Part shown: positions 58,962 to 64,000 of the stretch, in pieces
Numbering within the stretch: position 1 is the stretch's first letter
Layout: each line of letters starts with the position of its first letter
Assembly (NCBI GenBank): GCA_900319525.1
Contig: ONOU01000001.1
Span: 186,001 to 250,000, forward strand
Reading direction: 5' to 3'
Source of the DNA: an uncultured Prevotellaceae bacterium
GTDB taxonomy: Bacteria > Bacteroidota > Bacteroidia > Bacteroidales > Muribaculaceae
Length of the DNA stretch: 64,000 nt
Position numbers and translations under genes: made by a program
Notes under the pieces: model-generated
The model's database searches: none
Told to the model about the DNA's origin: nothing
Seen by the model: only the letters and a program-made list of their open reading frames with translations

Positions 58962-61079
58962 TTATTTCAAAATCAGATCAATAATTCTATTGATATCAGA
59001 GATGTTTATCTCTGTGTTTCTATCAACATCGGCACGCAGTAGCAGAATCGCGTCCTTGCCCGTAGTCCCATCATGGATGATGTCAAGAACAGTACTCACA
59101 TCAGCAATATTTATTTCGCGATCGTTGTTCACATCACCTTGAACCAACGTATTCTCAATCACATCCTTGATGGCGGCCCAGGCATCGAGCTTACCATAAC
59201 CCCACTGGAGGCTGTTCTCGGCAGTAATGAAATCATCCTTGATTGACGTGCGCTCAAGTACACGCCTCACTGCAGCAGTAGTCAGCAGGGGATTTACTTG
59301 CATCATCAATGCAATAGTTCCAGTGACAACTGGGGCCGACATGGAAGTGCCCTGATTGGCATAATAAGGATACTCCGTGCCATTGGCCTGAACGCTCTCG
59401 CACCAGTTTTGACGGTCAGCCGACATGTCATACCTGTTGGCCGAAGAAACCAGCATCAATCCCGGTGCACACACATCAGGTCGCTGGATTGCTCGTTCAT
59501 CGGGGCCAAAAGATGAGAATGGCGCTATTTCACCCGAATGAAGTGCGAGAGGGGTTACGAGGGAACCATCCGACAGGCAATAGGATCGCTTGGAGCAATA
59601 TGCTCCGACAGAAATGACACTGTCGGTAGTAGCCAGGTCACTGATTGAGCCCATTGCAGATCCGCCAACAGCCCCAGGCAAGCCAAATGAGTAAAAATAT
59701 GCATCCTTGGTGCTCCAGCCAATCAAGTCGGTTTCTTGATCAGCAACATATTGAATACCTATAAGATGCCCAGGCTGGACAGATTCCACATCAAATTCCC
59801 AATAGGAATGGAATCGGCCCGATGGTAGCGGCAGGCCATCTTGGTCAAACCGAGGCTCAACGCAACTGGCAAAACTCATTTCACCATGATAAAATGCGGC
59901 AAACCCGTCATCCAATTCACTGGATACGGAAACAATGCTGTCTCCAGGCAGCAGTCCGACAAAAGGTGAGGCATATTCAAGTGCACCGGTATAGCGGTTC
60001 ACAACGACGATGCGCGACCGATGCTCCTGCTCCTTATCATTCCACATGCTGACATAGCCGCGCCGTTGCAGACCACCCCATTGATTGCGCAAGAACGTTG
60101 TCACCGTGTCGGCCTGGTTTCCCAGTTTAAACCTGCAACAAATGGGGGCATTACCATCATTTCCTGCCGATAGGACCAACAGTCGACCAGGACCAGCCAT
60201 TGAGGAAAAAGCCCTGCATAAAAACGAGGATCCATCATTGGGTCCGCTGTTGCTGCCAATGCTCAGATTGATTACGCAGGGCTTCCCCACCCTATCGGCA
60301 TAATCAAATATGTACTTGACCGCATTGGCAATATTGACGTCTGTCAATTCAAGTTCGGGAATGCCACACGCTACAATTTCGGCCGCTGGGGCAACTCCAT
60401 TCAATCCATTACCACGATAACTGCCAACGGCAGTCCCAGCCGTGTGAGTGCCATGGGAGGACGCGGCATAATCGGTTGTCAAGGCAGCAATCTCACTGGC
60501 CGTCTCATAGCAGCTGCCAGGTAATTCAGTGCCCTCAACCACAGGATGATGCCCAGTAGTATCGGCAGGCAGATATACAGCCCTCACGCGGCTGTGGCCA
60601 TCCTTATCACACAAGTTAATGTGGTTGAAGTCTATACCTGTATCCACAATACCCACAATCACACCGTTACCATCATAGGGGCCGATGCAGCCACTAACGA
60701 CATGAGCTGGAGCCACATCAGAAAGAAACAATGCACTGTCGTTGCACCAATGCAGTGGCTGAGCTAATGACACAGCATTAACACCACTTGCCGACAATAC
60801 CGCAGGCATGGCTTTGTCCGGGATGCGAACCGTAGCAAATCCATTAAAGACAGCATCTATTTTAACGCCCGATTGTTGAAGTGCTTCCAGGCATTTCGGG
60901 TCATCAACGGCAATAAATGCCGGAAAGACGTGATGAGTGTCAGCAACACGAAAACCGCTTGGTGCTTGAGACCGCGCAAGTGACAGCTTGGATGCGGCAG
61001 TGAGGGTAGGATTTTGACAAGCGACCGCCAGAGATATGGCCGCCAGCAGCATCGATAACAGGAATCGAATTCTCCTCAT
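58962..61079 (-). CDS. secreted subtilisin-family protease with dockerin-like tail (copy 1)
   Basis: A 705-residue S8 peptidase with a signal peptide (residues 1-20). The catalytic triad is Asp146 in IVGIVDTGIDFNH, His209 in SSHGTHTAGTAVG, and the serine in QGTSMSAPVVTG near residue 575. The C-terminal 60 residues have two calcium-loop units, DVNNDREINIADVSTVL and DVDRNTEINISDINRII, as in dockerin type I modules. It is a tandem paralogue of the next gene and lies directly upstream of ruvA and sprA on the same strand. No classical type IX sorting domain is visible. Confidence 0.88.
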   Translation of the reverse strand: MRRIRFLLSMLLAAISLAVACQNPTLTAASKLSLARSQAPSGFRVADTHHVFPAFIAVDDPKCLEALQQSGVKIDAVFNGFATVRIPDKAMPAVLSASGVNAVSLAQPLHWCNDSALFLSDVAPAHVVSGCIGPYDGNGVIVGIVDTGIDFNHINLCDKDGHSRVRAVYLPADTTGHHPVVEGTELPGSCYETASEIAALTTDYAASSHGTHTAGTAVGSYRGNGLNGVAPAAEIVACGIPELELTDVNIANAVKYIFDYADRVGKPCVINLSIGSNSGPNDGSSFLCRAFSSMAGPGRLLVLSAGNDGNAPICCRFKLGNQADTVTTFLRNQWGGLQRRGYVSMWNDKEQEHRSRIVVVNRYTGALEYASPFVGLLPGDSIVSVSSELDDGFAAFYHGEMSFASCVEPRFDQDGLPLPSGRFHSYWEFDVESVQPGHLIGIQYVADQETDLIGWSTKDAYFYSFGLPGAVGGSAMGSISDLATTDSVISVGAYCSKRSYCLSDGSLVTPLALHSGEIAPFSSFGPDERAIQRPDVCAPGLMLVSSANRYDMSADRQNWCESVQANGTEYPYYANQGTSMSAPVVTGTIALMMQVNPLLTTAAVRRVLERTSIKDDFITAENSLQWGYGKLDAWAAIKDVIENTLVQGDVNNDREINIADVSTVLDIIHDGTTGKDAILLLRADVDRNTEINISDINRIIDLILK

Positions 61080-61136
61080 CTCAATCCGTCTCTCAATTAT
61101 GAATTATGCATCCCACAGGATGCAAATCACCTGCAT

Positions 61137-63173
61137 TTATTGTAAGATGATACTGATAATCAAATTGATGTCACTGATGTTCACCTCTTGGTCATTATTA
61201 ACATCGGCACGTCTTGCGACATCGGGGTCCACTTCTTCTCCCTGAATGATAGAGATGACGACATTGATATCACTGATGTTTACCTCACCATCACGATTCA
61301 CATCGCCATTCTTGTCCTCGATGTGCAACACATAGCGCAAACCCTCATTGACGTCGAGTTTACCCGCGCCCCACCGATCACTGTAGCCGGCACGAACAAA
61401 TGAATCTCTATTTGATGACTTCTGCAGCACATTGCGCACATCGGCAACACTTAGGCCAGGATCGGCCTGCAACCATAGGGCGACAGCTCCTGCCACAATG
61501 GGAGCAGACATTGAGGTTCCCAAGTCGGGAGAATAAGTATATTCAACACCGTTCACAATTGCCGAAGGCTGCCAATACTGCAGATTGGGAGCGTCCACAA
61601 AGTAGCGGTTTGCTGATGACACCAGCACACTGCCAGGTGCACACACGTCAGGACGTGCGATGCCGTTCTCGTCAGGGCCAAAGGAAGAGAATGATGACAA
61701 ATAACCAGGCGTGCTGTTGTAACGGAAGTAGATTGAACCGTCGCGCAAGGGCACGGTCTGCCTGGTGTTATAGGAGCCAACCGAAATCACACTGTCGGTC
61801 GCTGCAATATCGCTGATTGAACCAACGGATTGACCTACCTCAGCCCAAGAGAAGCCATGATTATCGATATAGGAATACTTTGAGGTATATATAGCCAGCT
61901 CGTTAGCCGATGGGGAGAAATACTGGAAGCCCAGGCAATATGACCTAGACTTGGAGACCATGTTTATCTCACACATGGAACTCGGATTCCCGTTGTTCTC
62001 GATTGAGCCAATAATCTCAACATCACCAGTGGCATATTTTGCCAGCACAGTATCGGTTTCGGATGACAGATTGACGAGTACACCGTGCGAGGTGGCACCA
62101 ATGGCACGAGAGCGGTAAAGAATTTCACCATTGCTCGTATTGACCACAATAAGTCGTGTATTGAAAGGCTTAGCCATGGTACTACGGGCATTGACATAGC
62201 CTGAATACTGTGTCGATCCACGGAAACCGTTCAGCAAGGTGAACACGGTGTCTCTTGAGTTGGTGATGGATCGATGATCGGTAACCTGATAAGCACCGTC
62301 GTTACCAGCTGATGCCACAATCACTCGTCCCGGTCCAGTCAATTGCTGACAGACGCGATTCAGATAGGAAGTGCCATCATGGGGACCCACGTTGGAGCAC
62401 AAACTCATCGAAATGACACAGGGTTTCATTTGTCGGCGTGCATAATCGATGATGTAGCTGATACAATTAGCGACACGCACATCGTTAAGCTCGCCCTCAG
62501 GCATGCCACACAAGACAATGTCGGCATCGGGAGCTATGCCGTACCAACCATTCTCACGATAACCGCCCACGGCCAATCCAGCCGTTAATGTGCCATGAGT
62601 AGACTGGTTGTCATCGGTGGTGAGTCTTGAAATCTCAGAGGGTTTCTCATAGCTGCAGCCCGGCAGGCGCACCATGTTGACGATGGGTGAATTAGATGTC
62701 GAATCTTGAGCCAACGGAAGATACACTGCCTTAACTCGTGATACACCCTCACGATTAAAGAAATTAATGTGATTGAAATCAAAGCCACAATCAATTAGAC
62801 CGACAATGACACCCGTTCCTGTATATGGCATTTTCAAGCTATCACCGAGATGAGCAGCATCAGCACGAGAAAAATACCGAGCCGTATCAATGCTCGTGAG
62901 CAAGGTCAACGCTTTGGTCACATGGTCAACGCCATCAATGTCCTTGAGCGAAAACGGGTCAACACCATCATTAACGCGAACGGTCATAAAGCCATTGAAC
63001 CGGCCAGTGATGGTCACACCTTTTTGATTAAGCTGATAGAGCTGGTACTCTTGCAGATTCTCGTTTGTCTCGATGAAAGCTTCGTAATAATTAGCAGCAC
63101 CTACCGGTGAACCCAACCATGCGCTCACCAGAAACAAGAACACAGAGCAGCCGACAAATAGTTTCTTTTTCAT
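61137..63173 (-). CDS. secreted subtilisin-family protease with dockerin-like tail (copy 2)
   Basis: A 678-residue S8 peptidase with a signal peptide (residues 1-26). The catalytic aspartate is Asp128 in IVGLIDCGFDFNH, the histidine lies in QSTHGTLTAGLAVGG, and the serine in LGTSMSAPIVAG. The tail has DVNRDGEVNISDINVVI and DVNNDQEVNISDINLII, again dockerin-like. It shares layout and many segments with the first copy, such as DSVISVG and SSFGPDE, but differs widely, so the duplication is old. It is preceded by a TAATTTTG promoter about 100 bases upstream. Confidence 0.88.
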   Translation of the reverse strand: MKKKLFVGCSVFLFLVSAWLGSPVGAANYYEAFIETNENLQEYQLYQLNQKGVTITGRFNGFMTVRVNDGVDPFSLKDIDGVDHVTKALTLLTSIDTARYFSRADAAHLGDSLKMPYTGTGVIVGLIDCGFDFNHINFFNREGVSRVKAVYLPLAQDSTSNSPIVNMVRLPGCSYEKPSEISRLTTDDNQSTHGTLTAGLAVGGYRENGWYGIAPDADIVLCGMPEGELNDVRVANCISYIIDYARRQMKPCVISMSLCSNVGPHDGTSYLNRVCQQLTGPGRVIVASAGNDGAYQVTDHRSITNSRDTVFTLLNGFRGSTQYSGYVNARSTMAKPFNTRLIVVNTSNGEILYRSRAIGATSHGVLVNLSSETDTVLAKYATGDVEIIGSIENNGNPSSMCEINMVSKSRSYCLGFQYFSPSANELAIYTSKYSYIDNHGFSWAEVGQSVGSISDIAATDSVISVGSYNTRQTVPLRDGSIYFRYNSTPGYLSSFSSFGPDENGIARPDVCAPGSVLVSSANRYFVDAPNLQYWQPSAIVNGVEYTYSPDLGTSMSAPIVAGAVALWLQADPGLSVADVRNVLQKSSNRDSFVRAGYSDRWGAGKLDVNEGLRYVLHIEDKNGDVNRDGEVNISDINVVISIIQGEEVDPDVARRADVNNDQEVNISDINLIISIILQ

Positions 63174-63270
63174 ATTGCTTGTAATATAATGTTCAATACA
63201 TTTGTCTATAAACAGATGATATGACTATCGACCATCATCCATCAAGTCGAAAATTGTTTTTATCAAACTA

Positions 63271-63278
63271 CAAAATTA
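63271..63278 (-). promoter_or_regulatory. -7 promoter element of the subtilase-ruvA-sprA run
   Basis: The minus strand reads TAATTTTG, 97 bases before the ATG at 63173. Confidence 0.5.
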
Positions 63279-63318
63279 CTAAAAAACAAGATGCCGACAT
63301 CAAATTTCAAACAAAAAT

Positions 63319-63352
63319 ATCAGGCGACTGCCAGTTAGGCAGCCGCCTGATT
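63319..63352 (-). terminator. terminator of the TPR gene
   Basis: On the minus strand ATCAGGCGGCTGCC pairs with GGCAGTCGCCTGAT (one mismatch) around a 5-base loop, followed by ATTTTTGTTT. It separates the TPR gene from the subtilase promoter. Confidence 0.8.
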
Positions 63353-63385
63353 AAGAAAATTTGTTATTTTTCAGGAATAGCTCGA

Positions 63386-64000
63386 TTACTTGAGGCTATT
63401 CACATAGTTGCGCAATGACTCATTCTCGGGATCATATTCCAACCACTTCTGGTAGTAAGTCTTAGCAGTTGCCTTGTCACCCTTGGTAAAGTAGTAGGTT
63501 GCCAGGTAATTGTAAGCATACTTGTAGTAGCGTGCGTAGTCGGACTTATCCTCCTTGGTGTCGAGAATGCGGAGCAACTCATTGTAGGCATCTAACGCTG
63601 CACCGTTGTTGGTGTCACCCTCGCGGAACTTGGCGATCTTAGCCTTCTGGTTCACGATTTGCACATTGTTAGGCACCTTCTTGTCAACCTCGTCGATATA
63701 CTTCTGGGACTTGTTCAGCGCGTCGGCCTTGATCGCGTTATCCAGACTATCGGTGCTGGCGATACCCAGATAGTAGTTTGACAGGGTGAAGAGGTCATTG
63801 GACTTGTGGTTGTCATCGTCCACCAGACGCTGATAGTACTCGGCAGCCTTAACAAAGTTCTCGGCGTCGGCATAGGTGTCTCCCAGATTGCGAATCAGGT
63901 CGGCGTTCTTGGGATTGAGCTCAATGGCCTTGTTATAGGCATTGATGGCTTCCTCGGCAAGACCTGCGGTCTGCAAAGCCAGTCCGTAGTCAGTGTAGTC
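63386..64000 (-). CDS. tetratricopeptide repeat protein, C-terminal part (cut by right edge)
   Basis: The last 204 residues of a TPR protein that continues beyond the right edge. Visible repeats are EEAINAYNKAIELNPKNADL, NFVKAAEYYQRLVDDDNH and DKATAKTYYQKWLEYDPENE. TPR proteins bind partners; the role is not visible from this part. The frame is open at the edge; a start inside the window would be arbitrary. A strong terminator follows its stop. Confidence 0.8.
   Translation of the reverse strand, partial: DYTDYGLALQTAGLAEEAINAYNKAIELNPKNADLIRNLGDTYADAENFVKAAEYYQRLVDDDNHKSNDLFTLSNYYLGIASTDSLDNAIKADALNKSQKYIDEVDKKVPNNVQIVNQKAKIAKFREGDTNNGAALDAYNELLRILDTKEDKSDYARYYKYAYNYLATYYFTKGDKATAKTYYQKWLEYDPENESLRNYVNSLK

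Overview
The window is a chromosomal segment of a gut-type Bacteroidales, plausibly Muribaculaceae or Prevotellaceae (the family is inferred, not proven). The evidence is many Bacteroidota promoters of the form TTTG-N19/20-TAnnTTTG, a Rho factor with a very long disordered insert, the type IX secretion parts SprA and PorD, DUF4252, DUF3667, DUF5606 and YbbR proteins in their usual Bacteroidales company, and secreted proteins with BspA-type repeats. No rRNA, tRNA, CRISPR array or insertion sequence was recognised.

Layout. 1-12 kb: start of mutA, a membrane acyltransferase, an ECF S component, a DUF3667 protein, a leftward MFS/esterase/tannase operon, and a leftward galK-galM-nucleotidyltransferase operon. 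12-21 kb: pgk, a BspA-like repeat protein with a dockerin-like tail, pta-ackA, pheS, nth and a small outer-membrane barrel. 21-27 kb: leftward rho-ruvX-def, a probable small RNA, a CCA-adding enzyme fused to an O6-alkylguanine-DNA alkyltransferase, and a SIMPL protein.

27.6-32.4 kb is an AT-rich accessory island. It holds a strongly folded non-coding RNA candidate. A promoter-driven cluster follows, with a Sel1 membrane protein, a radical SAM/SPASM maturase broken by an in-frame TAA, a 34-residue cysteine-containing peptide gene followed by a perfect hairpin, a kinase-fold-like protein and a small membrane protein. The island ends with a YefM/YoeB module whose toxin is also broken by an in-frame TAA. 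The cluster looks like an undescribed RiPP-type peptide modification system and is the most novel part of the window.

32.5-48.7 kb is housekeeping: an FAD oxidoreductase, a HAD phosphatase, a Fur-family regulator, DUF1015, then dnaN-exonuclease-coaBC-porD-recN-rlmB and nusB-yajC-ybbR-coaE-DUF5606-NlpC/P60, and leftward smpB. 48.8-64 kb: a lipoprotein nitroreductase, then a long leftward run of TPR protein (partial), two tandem dockerin-tailed subtilases, ruvA, the 2,500-residue T9SS translocon sprA and an EpsG-like protein. Central carbon flow (pgk, pta-ackA, mutA) fits a fermenter making acetate and propionate.
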